Shown: positions 7,363 to 15,391, numbered from the stretch's first letter. The stretch: DNA of 38,956 nucleotides from an uncultured Collinsella sp. (GCA_958352845.1 CATWQC010000017.1:1-38956); one strand, 5' to 3'. The notes: generated by a model not told the origin, from the sequence alone. Numbers and translations: made by a program.

Positions 7363-7848
7363 ATGACTAACAAAAAGCTGCCCGAGAATGCAACCAAGAC
7401 CGAGGGTGCCGAGCTTGCCCGTCGTGGCAGGGGCGAGATTTCCGCCGCAACGGCGGTGCCTCATGTGAACTATGACGACCTGCGCCATGCCGACCGCATT
7501 GCTATCGACGGTCTCGAGGTCTTTGCCAACCACGGCGTGTATCCCGAGGAGAACGCCCTGGGGCAGAAGTTTGTCGTGTCCTTGGTGCTCTATGCCGACC
7601 TGCGCGCGGCAGGGGAGCACGACAACCTGGATGCCTCGATTGATTACGGCTCGGTGTGCCACGATGTCGACGGCTATCTGCGCGAGCATACGTTTAAGCT
7701 CATCGAGGCCGCAGCCGAGGGTGTGGCCCAGATGCTGCTACGTCGTTACCCCTTGCTGCTTGGCGTGCGTATTAAGCTCGATAAGCCTTGGGCGCCCGTC
7801 GGTCTTCCCCTGGCAAGCTGCGGCGTCGAGATCGAGCGTGTGCGCTAA
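7363..7848 (+). CDS. folB: Dihydroneopterin aldolase
   Basis: A 161-residue enzyme converting 7,8-dihydroneopterin to 6-hydroxymethyl-dihydropterin and glycolaldehyde. The family core starts near residue 42 (ADRIAIDGLEVFANHGVYPE) and includes the conserved glutamates of the NHGVYPEE loop, DYGSVCHDV and the KLDKPWAP segment. It carries about 40 extra N-terminal residues of low complexity. The start is still convincing because AAGGAG lies 9 nt upstream. It is the third gene of the folE operon. folP and folK are not in this window. Confidence 0.93.
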   Translation: MTNKKLPENATKTEGAELARRGRGEISAATAVPHVNYDDLRHADRIAIDGLEVFANHGVYPEENALGQKFVVSLVLYADLRAAGEHDNLDASIDYGSVCHDVDGYLREHTFKLIEAAAEGVAQMLLRRYPLLLGVRIKLDKPWAPVGLPLASCGVEIERVR

Positions 7849-7854
7849 CCGGTT

Positions 7855-8631
7855 CTAATACGTCTCTATGGGTGGCTGCTTGAGTCGCTGAGACAGTGCT
7901 CTATTGTTGGGGCAGTATGTGTCGAGCAGGACGTGGAACCGCTGGTTGTGGCTCGGCTCGAGCAGGTGGACGAGCTCGTGGGCGACAACCATGTCAAGGC
8001 ACTCGACGGGGTAGGCGGCAAGTTCTCGTGCGATGCGAATGGCGCCGGTTTTGGGCGTGCATGATCCCCAGCGCGTTTTCATGCTGCGCACGGAAACGCG
8101 GGAAACGTCGACACCCATTGCGATTTCGTATGCGTGCACAATATCGCGCAGTGCCGATGTGACCTCGGACGTATAGAGCTGGTCAATATGGGCTTGGATC
8201 TCACTGGGCGTTAAGCCGTCGAGGGTCGCGTTCCACTTGGCCTGCGGACGTTTGTCTGGCTCGTCGGTACCCATAAAACTTGCGAAGGTGGCCTGCTTGG
8301 GCCGCGGTGCGGGTGATGCAAAGTTGTGGTCGAGTGCATCCTGAACGGTGATGGGTTTGCCCCAAAGCGCAATGATGGACGAGGGACTGAGCGGCTCTCG
8401 CGCCGTCGCCTGACGTTGCTCGCGCTGGGCAAGCCGGCTGATAATCCAGGCGCTGTTGCGCTTCACAAACGCTTCGATACGCTCGCGGCTGGCGCCGAGC
8501 GGTGCGCTGGCGTGGACCTCGCCGCTCGATGTGACGCGTAGGTTGAAGTTCTTGACGCGCTTTTTGGTAACGACGACGGGGATGGGCGTCCCATCCGGTC
8601 GGGATACGGAAATCGTAAACTGCTGCGTCAA
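7855..8631 (-). CDS. DUF45/YgjP-like zinc metallopeptidase
   Basis: A 258-residue protein of the YgjP/DUF45 family, related to SprT and M48 metalloproteases. The zinc motif HELVHLLE is in the C-terminal half, followed by HNQRFH, and the upstream MKTRWGSC element is the family signature. No signal peptide or membrane segment is seen. I chose the TTG start at 8631 because GAAGGA lies 6 nt upstream. The ATG at 8664 has no ribosome binding site and lies inside a hairpin arm. Its stop faces the folB stop 6 nt away (convergent). The substrate is unknown for this family. Confidence 0.85.
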   Translation of the reverse strand: MTQQFTISVSRPDGTPIPVVVTKKRVKNFNLRVTSSGEVHASAPLGASRERIEAFVKRNSAWIISRLAQREQRQATAREPLSPSSIIALWGKPITVQDALDHNFASPAPRPKQATFASFMGTDEPDKRPQAKWNATLDGLTPSEIQAHIDQLYTSEVTSALRDIVHAYEIAMGVDVSRVSVRSMKTRWGSCTPKTGAIRIARELAAYPVECLDMVVAHELVHLLEPSHNQRFHVLLDTYCPNNRALSQRLKQPPIETY

Positions 8632-8654
8632 AAGCGGTCCTTCAGATTGGGGAC

Positions 8655-8688
8655 GGGCCGGCATGTCGACCGTTCGGCATGCCGGCCC
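8655..8688 (-). terminator. GC-rich hairpin between dipeptidase and DUF45 gene
   Basis: Perfect 11-bp stem GGGCCGGCATG/CATGCCGGCCC with a 12-nt loop, 17 nt after the dipeptidase stop in its reading direction. There is no T-run, so it may stabilise mRNA ends or be a small palindromic repeat rather than a true terminator. Confidence 0.6.
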
Positions 8689-8705
8689 GCTCAAGGGATG
8701 TGAAA

Positions 8706-9719
8706 TTAATAACGCTCGAAGAAGGCAAGCGCGTTGTCGCTGCAGAGCTTTTGCATCACGGTCTTGCCAAAATGCTTGGAAAGCATGTTCTGGAACTCGG
8801 GCATCTTGCTGGCATCGGAGAGGAAAGCGGGCACCGTGGCGCCGTCCCAGTCGCCGCCGAGCGCGATGACGTCCTCGCCGCCCAGGTCGAGCCAGTGCTC
8901 GATATGTGCCGCCAGCTGGTCGAAGGTGACGTCTGCGGCGGTCTTGTCGGTTGCGTCGTTGGAAAGGAACTCGCTGCAGTAGTTGAGGCCGACGATACCG
9001 CCCATGTCGCGAATGGTGCGGAACTGGTCGTCGGTGAGGTTGCGCTTGACGCCGCAGACGGTGCGGGAGTTGGAGTGGCTGGCGACGAAGGGACGCGTGG
9101 CGTGGGCGACAACTTCGTCAAAGCATTCATCGTTGAGGTGGGAGACGTCGAGCACCATGCCGGCGTGCTCCATCTGCGTAAGTGCCTCGATGCCGGCGGC
9201 GGTGAGGCCGGCGTGGGTGTCGTGGCCGCTCGCGAGCGGTCCCTGCGCGTTCCAGCTGAGTGATGACATGAGTACGCCCAAGCTCTTGAGCACCTCGATC
9301 AACGCGGGGTCCTCGGCAAAGAACGTGGCGTTTTCGATGGTGTGGATGCAAGCGACCTTGCCGTCCTTGAGCGCGGGGCGAATGTCTGCGGCGCTGCGTA
9401 CGTTGACCATGCGGTCGTGGTTGAGCATTGCCTGGCCGCTCATATGCGCCATGATTTGCGCCTGGAAGCGCGCGGCGTGGGCGGTGGGAATCTCGTCGGG
9501 GACAAACGTGGCGAAGCACTGTGCCCATGGCGCGTTGCCGATCTTTGCGAGCGAGATGGCGCAGGCGTTGCCCTCGATGAGGTCGAAATCTTGCGGATGC
9601 GTTTCGTCGCCGGGGAAATAACCGTCGGTGCCGGCGGTAAAGCGCAGGTCGAGATCGAGCGTGGCCCAGCCGATACGGTCGGCGGTGTCGCAGTGTAGGT
9701 CAAATACGGGATATGCCAT
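8706..9719 (-). CDS. Membrane-dipeptidase family (peptidase M19) protein
   Basis: A 337-residue zinc dipeptidase of the amidohydrolase-like M19 family, which hydrolyses dipeptides. Metal-binding motifs are HCD at residues 9-11, the glutamate of IHTIENATF, DVSHLND, ASHSNSRTVCG and GGDWDG. No signal peptide is present, so a cytoplasmic role is likely despite the family name. ATG 9719 has GGAGG 4 nt upstream and starts at MAYPVFDLHCD; an extension to 9749 looks non-coding. It is divergent from the slyD-like gene. Confidence 0.92.
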   Translation of the reverse strand: MAYPVFDLHCDTADRIGWATLDLDLRFTAGTDGYFPGDETHPQDFDLIEGNACAISLAKIGNAPWAQCFATFVPDEIPTAHAARFQAQIMAHMSGQAMLNHDRMVNVRSAADIRPALKDGKVACIHTIENATFFAEDPALIEVLKSLGVLMSSLSWNAQGPLASGHDTHAGLTAAGIEALTQMEHAGMVLDVSHLNDECFDEVVAHATRPFVASHSNSRTVCGVKRNLTDDQFRTIRDMGGIVGLNYCSEFLSNDATDKTAADVTFDQLAAHIEHWLDLGGEDVIALGGDWDGATVPAFLSDASKMPEFQNMLSKHFGKTVMQKLCSDNALAFFERY

Positions 9720-9839
9720 GGTTCCTCCGGTGGCAGCGTTTCTTTGCAAACTGTCCTTGAATTGTATGACTAGGGTATAGTTAGCGCCATATGTTCACGG
9801 CGGCCCGCGTTGTGCGCCGCCCTTATCACGGAGGTTACC

Positions 9840-10268
9840 ATGTCCAACCAGGGCAAGAAGGTCAAGACCCATTATCGCGGCACGCTCGATGACGGCACGC
9901 AGTTCGATAGTTCCTACGATCGCGGCGAGCCGCTGGAGTTCACCTGCGGCGCCGGTCAGATGATCAAGGGCTTCGACGCCGCTGTTGTCGACATGCAGGT
10001 GGGCGAGAAGAAGACCGTGCACATTCCTGCTGCCGATGCCTACGGCGAGCACAATCCCGAGATGGTTATTACCTTCCCGGCCGAGCAGGTTCCCAACATC
10101 GAGCAGATCGAGAAGGGCATGAAGCTCTTCCTGTCCACGCCGAGCGGTATGCCCGTTCCCGCCGTGGTCATCGACGTAACGCCCGAGGCCGTGACGCTCG
10201 ATGCCAACCACGAGCTGGCCGGCAAGGACCTCAACTTTGATATCGAGCTTGTTGAGGTCGAGGGTTAG
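9840..10268 (+). CDS. FKBP-type peptidyl-prolyl isomerase, SlyD-like
   Basis: A 142-residue prolyl isomerase with an FKBP half-domain (VKTHYRGTLDDGTQFDSSY), an inserted-in-flap chaperone domain starting near YGEHNPEM, and the closing FKBP strand (DLNFDIELVEV). This is the SlyD architecture. The metal-binding His/Cys-rich tail of E. coli SlyD is absent. GGAGG lies 5 nt before ATG 9840. The UreE-like gene starts 3 nt after its stop, so the two are co-translated. SlyD proteins of other bacteria assist nickel enzyme maturation, which makes this neighbour meaningful. TATAGT at 9776-9781 is a possible -10 box, with a poor -35. Confidence 0.93.
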   Translation: MSNQGKKVKTHYRGTLDDGTQFDSSYDRGEPLEFTCGAGQMIKGFDAAVVDMQVGEKKTVHIPAADAYGEHNPEMVITFPAEQVPNIEQIEKGMKLFLSTPSGMPVPAVVIDVTPEAVTLDANHELAGKDLNFDIELVEVEG

Positions 10269-10271
10269 AGT

Positions 10272-10850
10272 ATGTCTGAGCGCTTGGTTTCGACGACATG
10301 CTTGGGAAATCTCAACGATCCGTCCTATGAACTCCTGCTTCGCCGGAAGCTGGGCGGCGTCTTTGAAGTTGACGAGCTGCTGCTCGATTGGGACCAGGCT
10401 GATGTATGCGCGTTTGTGGACGTGACGGAGCTGGGGCGCACGGTCGATGTTCGGCTGGATACTGCCGACGGCGGTCGTCTTGTCGACGGCGACGTGCTCG
10501 CCGTCGACCGTTCGGGTGTGGTGTCCGTGGCGGTTGTCGTGCGCCTGCGCAGCGCCGAGGTTTATTTGGTCGAAGTTGACCGCATGGACCCGATTGCGCT
10601 CGCGCATGCGTGCTGGGAGATCGGCAATATGCATGCGCCGCTTTTCCGAGGCGATTCGGACGAGCATATCGTGCGCATGTATACGCCGGTGCAGCCTGTT
10701 TTGGGCCGCATGCTCCGGGGCGTCGAGGGCGTTCGGCTCTCGACGGTTACCCGTGAACTCGATTCGGACCGGCGCTTTGCGTCGAGTGCGGCGGATGCCG
10801 TTGTGAGTATGGCTCCAGACTTTACGATCGTAAAGAAGGCGCGCGGTTAA
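10272..10850 (+). CDS. UreE-like nickel metallochaperone
   Basis: A 192-residue protein with the UreE plan: an N-terminal beta domain (DELLLDWDQ to GDVLAVDRSGVVSVAV, about 33-90) and a C-terminal ferredoxin-like domain (PIALAHACWEIGNMHAPLF to LGRMLRGV). H121 in the GNMH motif corresponds to the nickel-binding histidine of UreE (GNRH). The histidine-rich tail is absent. UreE delivers nickel to urease, but no urease subunit or other Ure gene is in this window. Coupling to an SlyD-like isomerase suggests a general nickel-handling role (inference). A strong terminator follows, so the operon is just these two genes. Confidence 0.78.
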   Translation: MSERLVSTTCLGNLNDPSYELLLRRKLGGVFEVDELLLDWDQADVCAFVDVTELGRTVDVRLDTADGGRLVDGDVLAVDRSGVVSVAVVVRLRSAEVYLVEVDRMDPIALAHACWEIGNMHAPLFRGDSDEHIVRMYTPVQPVLGRMLRGVEGVRLSTVTRELDSDRRFASSAADAVVSMAPDFTIVKKARG

Positions 10851-10864
10851 CGTGCGTATAAGTA

Positions 10865-10906
10865 AGACGGACTTTGAGAGGCAACTATTCAAAGTCCGTC
10901 TTTCTG
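10865..10906 (+). terminator. Rho-independent terminator of the slyD-ureE pair
   Basis: 13-bp perfect stem AGACGGACTTTGA (10865-10877)/TCAAAGTCCGTCT (10889-10901), an 11-nt loop and a T-rich tail. Confidence 0.88.
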
Positions 10907-10933
10907 TTGATGAGATGCTGTGGGGGAAAGCAT

Positions 10934-11731
10934 ATGGGTCTTGAAGGAATCAAGCTGATTGCATGCGATTTGGACGGCACGTTGCTGCATCCGGGGGAGC
11001 GCGAGCCGCGTTCCGAGGCCTTTGAACTCATCGATGAACTGCATCGTCGCGGTATCGTGTTTATGCCGGCGAGCGGCCGTCAATATGCGAGCTTGCGCTA
11101 CCTGTTTGCCCCGGTGGCCGATGAGCTCGCCTATGTATGCGAAAACGGAGCCCTGGTGATGAGCGGGGGGCGTGCCGCTGTCAAGCGTTCCATGGAGCGT
11201 AGCCTTGCTATGGATATCGCGAATGCCGTGGTTGCGTATCCCCATGCCGACGTGACCCTTTCATGTGAGGGACACCTCTACACCATGAGCGGCAACGATG
11301 CGTTCGTCGACCATTTGCGCTATGAGGTCCACTGCGATGTGGCGGTGGTCGACCGCCCCGAGGATATCGAAGAGGACGTCATTAAGATTGCCTTCCAGAC
11401 GCCCGAGGTGAATCAGCCGGCGGCCCTGGAGTATTTCGAGCGCCTCTTTAGCGACCGTGTTGCCGTGATGACGTCGGGAACCGAATGGACGGACTTTATC
11501 GGTTTTGGTTCGGGCAAGGGCTCCGCGCTTGCCGATTACGGTCGCGCCCTGGGTATTTCGCCCGATGAGATGATGGCGTTTGGCGATAACGAAAACGACC
11601 GCGACATGCTCAACGTCGTGGGCCATCCCTATCTGATGGAGAGCTGCAACCCCTCTATGCGTGGCATTAACGACCGCGTCCGCTACGTGCGCACGGTCGA
11701 AGAGGAATTGCATCGCCTGCTCGCTGAGTAG
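10934..11731 (+). CDS. HAD-superfamily Cof-type phosphatase
   Basis: A 265-residue HAD-IIB (Cof/YbiV-like) hydrolase that probably dephosphorylates sugar phosphates or related metabolites. Motif I is DLDGT with D12 and D14, motif II is PASGRQ, motif III lysine is in GSGKGSAL, and motif IV is FGDNENDRDM. A C2-type cap lies between motifs II and III. ATG 10934 follows GGGGGAAAG; earlier in-frame starts run through the preceding terminator. It is a single gene, and its 3' end faces the perR-like gene across an inverted repeat. Confidence 0.93.
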   Translation: MGLEGIKLIACDLDGTLLHPGEREPRSEAFELIDELHRRGIVFMPASGRQYASLRYLFAPVADELAYVCENGALVMSGGRAAVKRSMERSLAMDIANAVVAYPHADVTLSCEGHLYTMSGNDAFVDHLRYEVHCDVAVVDRPEDIEEDVIKIAFQTPEVNQPAALEYFERLFSDRVAVMTSGTEWTDFIGFGSGKGSALADYGRALGISPDEMMAFGDNENDRDMLNVVGHPYLMESCNPSMRGINDRVRYVRTVEEELHRLLAE

Positions 11732-11737
11732 ATATTT

Positions 11738-11802
11738 GGGACATGCCTAGAAATCTATTTTTTGCTGCAAAGCGCGGAAAGGTGGATTTTAAGGCATGTC
11801 CC
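11738..11802. repeat. Inverted repeat between HAD and perR-like genes
   Basis: Arms GGGACATGCCT (11738-11748) and AGGCATGTCCC (11792-11802) are perfect inverted copies. Just inside them AAATC and GATTT also pair, across a roughly 30-nt loop. It lies between convergent stops and may act as a two-way terminator or be a dispersed palindrome. Confidence 0.75.
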
Positions 11803-11808
11803 GAACAT

Positions 11809-12189
11809 CTACCGGCAGTCGGGGCAGAGACCCTCGAAGATGGTGTAGTGCGACGTGACGTGCCAGCCGATTTGCTCGGACGCCTTGGCGTCGAGCTGGG
11901 CATCGAAGGGGAGCGGTACGTCGATGACGCGGCTGCACGAGGTGCAGATGATATGCGCATGCGGCTCGATCGTGCGATCGAAGCGGCTGCCGCCCGGCGT
12001 CTTGATGGAGAGGATTTCGCCTGCGTCGGCCAAGAGATTGAGATTGCGGTAGACCGTACCGCGGCTGATTTTGTCATCCTGCGCGCGCACGACGTTGTAG
12101 ATTTCGTCGGCGGTGGGATGGTTATAGCTTTGGCGCACGGCGTCAAGAACTAGCTTTCGCTGCCTGGTATTCCTTCTTTGCACCGCCAT
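11809..12189 (-). CDS. Fur-family regulator, PerR type
   Basis: A 126-residue winged-helix metalloregulator of peroxide stress and metal homeostasis. The DNA-binding domain (1-75) contains ISRGTVYRNLNLL. The structural zinc cysteines are C82, C85, C122 and C125. The regulatory-site residues fit B. subtilis PerR: H24, D71, H77, H79 and, decisively, an Asp (D90) five residues after C85, where Fur has Glu. PerR uses that site to sense hydrogen peroxide through bound iron. The start has GAGGCGAGG just upstream. A dyad TTAG-N9-CTAA overlaps its promoter, which fits autoregulation (inference). Confidence 0.88.
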   Translation of the reverse strand: MAVQRRNTRQRKLVLDAVRQSYNHPTADEIYNVVRAQDDKISRGTVYRNLNLLADAGEILSIKTPGGSRFDRTIEPHAHIICTSCSRVIDVPLPFDAQLDAKASEQIGWHVTSHYTIFEGLCPDCR

Positions 12190-12225
12190 GCGCCTCGCCT
12201 CTTTTCTATTAACGGTCGTAGGTAA

Positions 12226-12254
12226 ATGATACCGTATTTAGCACACAATACTAA
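12226..12254 (-). promoter_or_regulatory. Possible perR-like promoter
   Basis: Reading on the minus strand: TTAGTA, 17 bp, then TATCAT. The spacer holds a TTAG-N9-CTAA dyad, a plausible Fur-family site. The -35 is weak and overlaps the end of the acylphosphatase gene. Confidence 0.45.
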
Positions 12255-12661
12255 TAATGAGGACTGAAACCGTCTTCATTGGCAAGTGGGGCTCGGGCCT
12301 GGGCGTCTACGAGGCGAAAACGCGTTCCCATGCGCTCGTAGGAGGCATGAAGCGCCTCGAGATGAGATAGGACGTTTGCCGGAGCTCCCTGTATCTCCAT
12401 CTCGACTGAGCCGTCTTCCATGTTACGCACCCAGCCGGTGAGTGCGCGTGCCTGTGCGAGGTTGGTGTTGGTAAAGCGAAAACCAACGCCTTGGACTTGC
12501 CCCGCCCAGCGCAGGAAATAGCGCAGGGGAGTGTCTTGAGTGGCCTCGTCGCTTGCGAGTACGGTAAGCCTGCGGCGCAGCTCGAGCTCGACGTTTGATG
12601 GTTTTTGAGGCTCTCGACTGCCGCCGGTGACGCTGGAGAAGAACGTATCGAAGAGGCCCAT
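12251..12661 (-). CDS. Acylphosphatase-domain protein
   Basis: A 136-residue protein whose C-terminal ~85 residues form an acylphosphatase domain, which hydrolyses acyl phosphates. The active-site loop VQGVGFR with its catalytic arginine and the GWVRN asparagine are intact. The first ~48 residues are an extra helical extension (GLFDTFFSSV, then ELELRRRL) not found in typical ~92-residue enzymes. It starts 2 nt after the Gfo/Idh stop, so the two are coupled. A longer reading frame from 12796 overlaps that gene and is not real. Confidence 0.88.
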   Translation of the reverse strand: MGLFDTFFSSVTGGSREPQKPSNVELELRRRLTVLASDEATQDTPLRYFLRWAGQVQGVGFRFTNTNLAQARALTGWVRNMEDGSVEMEIQGAPANVLSHLEALHASYERMGTRFRLVDAQARAPLANEDGFSPHY

Positions 12662-12663
12662 CG

Positions 12664-13770
12664 CTATGCCTGCTTGCCTGCGTCGGCCGGGAAGGTTATG
12701 CCGGCCTGCTGGCGCACGGCATCCATGATGCGCAGTGAGACGAGCGTGACATCGCGGTAGTGGCCAAGCTCGTGACGTCCTGCCGGGGTCTCCCAAATCT
12801 CTTCCTTAACGTTATCGATGCCGTCGATGGCGGTGATAAAGTCTGTGAGTTCGTATTCCATAGTGTTGCTCGATTTGGGCAGGTCGAGCACGCGGCCGTT
12901 GTCGCCCTGTTCGCGCGGTGCCTCGGTCGCCGAGCCGCGTACGACATCGCCGCGATAGTCGATGCGGACGTTGCGGGGCGTGGACAGATGGTCGATCTGG
13001 ATAGTGCCACGCTCGCCTTCGATCTGCGAGGGCAGCAGGTCATTCGTAATTTTGGAGTGCGCGAGCTCGACGGAGATGCGGCCTCCGCCGTAGCTGGCGA
13101 GGATGGAACCGCAGCCGTCGATGGGGCCGTGCGTGAGCTGTCGCGTGGTGGGGTCGAGCAGAGTAGTCATGCTCGTAAGGCCGGAGGGCATGCCGAAAAT
13201 CTCGACCATGGGCTCGACGGCGTAGACGCCAATGTCCATGAGGGAACCCGATGCCATATTGCAGTCGAAGATATTGGTGGCGCGTCCCGCGAGAATCTCG
13301 TTGTAGCGCGAGGAATACTTGCCAAAGCGCAATGAGGCGCGGCGGATGGGGGCGATCTCGCCCAGGGCGTCCTCGATGGCGTGGAAGGCGGGATCGTGGA
13401 GGGGACGCATGGCCTCGAGAGCCACGACACCTGCTGCCTCGGCAGCGCGGAAGACTTCCAGCGCCTGCGCTTCGGTGGCGCAGAAGGGTTTCTCGACGAT
13501 GACGTGCTTGCCACCGGCGATGCAGGCAAGGGCCTGCTCGTAGTGAAGTGCGTTAGGGCTGCCGATATAGACGGCGTCGACGTCGACGGCGGACGCAAGC
13601 TCGTCAAGTGCGGTGAAGTTACGTTCGCCGCCGTGTTCGGCGGTAAAGGCAGTACCGCGATTGGCGTCGCGCGAAAGCGTGCCCACAAACGCGGCTTGGT
13701 CGTTGGCGTTGACGACTTGGATAAAGTCGTCGGTGATCATGGATGTGCCGATGGTCGCGATGCGCAGCAT
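12664..13770 (-). CDS. Gfo/Idh/MocA-family oxidoreductase
   Basis: A 368-residue NAD(P)-dependent oxidoreductase. The N-terminal Rossmann fold opens LRIATIGTSMITDDF, where the classical GxGxxG is weak, and continues to the family EKP motif (VIVEKPF). The C-terminal alpha/beta dimerisation domain follows. Substrates in this family are sugars, inositols or related compounds, and none can be named here. ATG 13770 has AAGGGGG 6 nt upstream. The acylphosphatase gene is co-transcribed behind it, and rnhA lies upstream on the same strand with a 73-nt gap. Confidence 0.88.
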   Translation of the reverse strand: MLRIATIGTSMITDDFIQVVNANDQAAFVGTLSRDANRGTAFTAEHGGERNFTALDELASAVDVDAVYIGSPNALHYEQALACIAGGKHVIVEKPFCATEAQALEVFRAAEAAGVVALEAMRPLHDPAFHAIEDALGEIAPIRRASLRFGKYSSRYNEILAGRATNIFDCNMASGSLMDIGVYAVEPMVEIFGMPSGLTSMTTLLDPTTRQLTHGPIDGCGSILASYGGGRISVELAHSKITNDLLPSQIEGERGTIQIDHLSTPRNVRIDYRGDVVRGSATEAPREQGDNGRVLDLPKSSNTMEYELTDFITAIDGIDNVKEEIWETPAGRHELGHYRDVTLVSLRIMDAVRQQAGITFPADAGKQA

Positions 13771-13843
13771 ACGTCCCCCTTGCGTTGTTTGGTCTACAGG
13801 ATGAGTGTAGCGCGTGGGGATATAAAGCTGCGCGAAAACGCTA

Positions 13844-14329
13844 TTACAGGTCGCTCTCGTTAAAGCCGGTGTCGATATCGAGGTTGCTGCCGTCGGCCGC
13901 CGTGGTGGCAAGCTCGTCGCAGCGCTCGTTGAGCTCATGGCCGGCGTGGCCCTTAACCCAGATGAACTCCACTTTGTGCTTGCTCTTTGCGGTGAGCAGG
14001 CGCTCCCACAAGTCGCGGTTCTTGACAGGCTGCTTGTTGGCGGTCTTCCAGCCGCGTTTTTTCCAGCCGTCGATCCAGTGTTTATTGAAAGCGTTGACGA
14101 CGTACTGCGAATCGGAATGGACCTCGACCTCGCAGGGGCGGTTGAGCGCCTCGAGCGCCACGATGACCGCCATGAGCTCCATGCGGTTGTTGGTGGTCTT
14201 GGCGTAGCCGCGCGAAAGCTCGGAGGTGAAGGTCTTGCCGGCGGGGTTGGTGTATTTGAGCACGGCGCCGTAGCCGCCGCGTCCCGGATTTGATCGGGCC
14301 GAGCCGTCGGTATAGATGATGACCTTCAC
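13844..14329 (-). CDS. rnhA: Ribonuclease HI
   Basis: A 161-residue endonuclease that degrades the RNA strand of RNA-DNA hybrids. The four catalytic acids D8 (YTDGS), E51 (RMELMAV), D73 (HSDSQYV) and D138 (ERCDELA), and the loop histidine H131 (GHAGHELNE), are present. The basic handle (WKKRGWKTANKQPVKNRDLW) is also present. The GTG start at 14329 with AAAGGA 6 nt upstream is preferred over the in-frame extension to 14380, since homology begins at MKVIIYTDGS. Confidence 0.95.
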   Translation of the reverse strand: MKVIIYTDGSARSNPGRGGYGAVLKYTNPAGKTFTSELSRGYAKTTNNRMELMAVIVALEALNRPCEVEVHSDSQYVVNAFNKHWIDGWKKRGWKTANKQPVKNRDLWERLLTAKSKHKVEFIWVKGHAGHELNERCDELATTAADGSNLDIDTGFNESDL

Positions 14330-14428
14330 ATGGTTCCTTTCGTTGGGTACGTTTCGTGTGAGTGACCATTGTAGCGCCATGTCCGCCGGGGGCTAGCAAT
14401 CTACGATTTCTACCCCGTCTTCCGACAG

Positions 14429-15331
14429 TTAGTTGGCATGGATGATGCGGTTGAGCTCGTCGAGGTATTGCTGCAAGAGGGGAGAGGGCTTGCGCTCGTC
14501 GTGCATGATATAGCCTACGTGCATCGTTGGGGCGTCTGCTAACGGGATCGATGCCATACCCCATTGCATTTCATTGGAGAGGACACCGGTCGACAGGGTG
14601 TAACCGTTCGACGTGATAAGTAAGTTAGTAAGTGTTCCGCGGTCCGAGATTCGTATGTTGCGGTCGCAAGGGATATAGCTAAAAGGTTCCTCGGCGTAAT
14701 AGAAGGAGTTTGAGGTTCCCTGCTCAAAGCTGTAGCGCGTATAGGGTGTGAGGTCGGCAAGGGACAGCTGCGGGCGGCGGGCAAGCGGGTGGCGCTCGCT
14801 AACGAAGACGTGGACCGTCGCGTCGAATAGGGGATGGAAGCTCGCACGCGCGTCGGCAAAAGCCTTCTGCAGAACGCGGGCATTAAAGTCGTCCAGATAC
14901 AGGATGCCGATGTCGCTGCGAAACGCGCGGACGTCATCGATGATCTGCGACGTGGTGGTCTCGCGCATGATGAACTCGAACTTGCTGTCGCGGCAGCGCT
15001 CGACCACGTTGACAAAGGCCTCGACCGAAAAGGCGTAGTGCTGGGCGGAAATGGCGAGGCGGGCTTGCGGGGTGCCGCCGTCCTCGTAGCGGGCCTCGAG
15101 CATATCGGCCTGCTCTACGACCTGGCGCGCATAGCCCAAAAGCTCGGTGCCGTCGTTGGTGAGCGTGACGCCGCGGCTGGAGCGCGTGAAGATCTCCAGG
15201 TGGAGTTCCTGCTCCAGGCTTTTGACGGCGTTTGAGATGTTGGACTGAGCGGTATAGAGGCGCTGAGCTGCGGCGTTGATTGAGCCGGACTCTGCCACGG
15301 CGATCAGAAAACGAAGCTGCTGGAGGGTCAT
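14429..15331 (-). CDS. LysR-type transcriptional regulator divergent from metY
   Basis: A 300-residue LTTR with an N-terminal winged helix-turn-helix (residues 1-60, MTLQQLRFLIAVAESGSINA then SNISNAVKSLEQEL) and a two-lobed effector domain (about 90-295). AAAGGA lies 9 nt before ATG 15331. It diverges from metY across 273 nt. LTTRs often control the divergent gene and repress themselves; CysB, Cbl and MetR are LTTRs of sulfur and methionine genes. A GTTATC-N9-GATAAC dyad lies between this start and the metY promoter. Control of metY is therefore likely but inferred. Confidence 0.92.
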   Translation of the reverse strand: MTLQQLRFLIAVAESGSINAAAQRLYTAQSNISNAVKSLEQELHLEIFTRSSRGVTLTNDGTELLGYARQVVEQADMLEARYEDGGTPQARLAISAQHYAFSVEAFVNVVERCRDSKFEFIMRETTTSQIIDDVRAFRSDIGILYLDDFNARVLQKAFADARASFHPLFDATVHVFVSERHPLARRPQLSLADLTPYTRYSFEQGTSNSFYYAEEPFSYIPCDRNIRISDRGTLTNLLITSNGYTLSTGVLSNEMQWGMASIPLADAPTMHVGYIMHDERKPSPLLQQYLDELNRIIHAN

Positions 15332-15350
15332 CGGCGCCGTCCTTTCGAGC

Positions 15351-15371
15351 GTTATCTACAAAACCGATAAC
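15351..15371. promoter_or_regulatory. Dyad operator between lysR-type gene and metY
   Basis: Perfect inverted repeat GTTATC-N9-GATAAC, 20 nt before the LysR gene and 20 nt before the metY -35 box. Its size and position fit an LTTR recognition site serving both directions. Confidence 0.6.
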
Positions 15372-15391
15372 AGGTTAGCGCTTTTAAGTGA

